DNA of 64,000 nucleotides. Origin: Prochlorococcus_E sp000760215. GTDB lineage: Bacteria; Cyanobacteriota; Cyanobacteriia; PCC-6307; Cyanobiaceae. The notes beneath the pieces were generated by a model. That model was given only the letters and a program-made list of their open reading frames with translations. It was not told the origin of the DNA and did no database searches. The stretch lies in NCBI RefSeq assembly GCF_047303175.1, contig NZ_CP138945.1; one strand, written 5' to 3'. A program made the position numbers and the translations under genes. Positions 63,915-64,000 of the stretch are shown here, one piece after another (position 1 is the first letter of the stretch; every line of letters begins with the position of its first letter).

Positions 63915-64000
63915 ATTGAAAAAGATTAGAAATTATCCTAGTGAATTTAAAGCATCGTAAATTCAATTATAAAACAAATCAGAGTAATATTTTACTCCTA

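Overview
The window is a compact AT-rich chromosome segment (roughly one third G+C by eye) from a marine picocyanobacterium, almost certainly Prochlorococcus. The basis is the gene order dnaN, PRC-barrel protein, purL, purF, gyrA/parC, TPR protein, queG, DUF502, nusB, ftsY, PP2C phosphatase, argH (which I recall as the first genes of Prochlorococcus genome maps) together with cyanobacterial marker families: IctB-like protein, sucrose-phosphate synthase, Tic20-like protein, CYP38-type lumenal cyclophilin, an RRM/Gly-rich RNA-binding protein, UbiB/ABC1 kinase and CbiD. I cannot fix the strain or ecotype. No rRNA, tRNA, insertion sequence, prophage or CRISPR array was found.

Layout. 1-25.4 kb is one replichore arm: acnB (5' end outside the window), a CLC antiporter, a radical SAM protein that seems to begin at CTG, ictB, purU, an FAD oxidoreductase, dnaK, aroE, a Tic20-like protein, rpsF, argG, small conserved proteins, mraY, a short sucrose-phosphate synthase, uvrA, recN, an ABC1 kinase with a DUF1400 partner, and thrC. 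25.4-25.76 kb is a non-coding AT-rich stretch with three DnaA-box matches just upstream of dnaN, where strand composition flips. This is the probable replication origin. 25.76-64 kb is the other arm: dnaN-PRC-purL-purF, gyrA/parC-like, TPR-queG, DUF502-nusB-ftsY-PP2C-argH, a repeat-rich RNA-binding protein, dus, msrB, grpE-dnaJ-tusA-like-rsgA, ybaB, murC-murB, gap2, cyclophilin-thiL, efp-accB, pdxA, an epimerase, small hypothetical genes, HNH endonuclease, class V aminotransferase, cbiD, guaA and two hypotheticals.

Functionally this is core housekeeping: purines (purU, purL, purF, guaA), arginine (argG, argH), peptidoglycan (mraY, murB, murC), Hsp70 machinery (dnaK on one arm, grpE-dnaJ on the other), DNA repair and topology (uvrA, recN, gyrA-like), carbon metabolism (acnB, gap2, sucrose-phosphate synthase), cofactors (thiL, pdxA, cbiD, queG) and translation factors (rpsF, efp, rsgA, dus).

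I did not find a convincing new biological system. The items most worth a second look are the origin, the non-canonical start of the radical SAM gene, the 24-bp repeat block in the RNA-binding gene, the apparent Tat-exported MsrB, the phosphatase-less sucrose-phosphate synthase, the overlapping divergent start codons at 56.58 kb, a possible S6-type leader on rpsF, and two long intergenic regions with hairpins.
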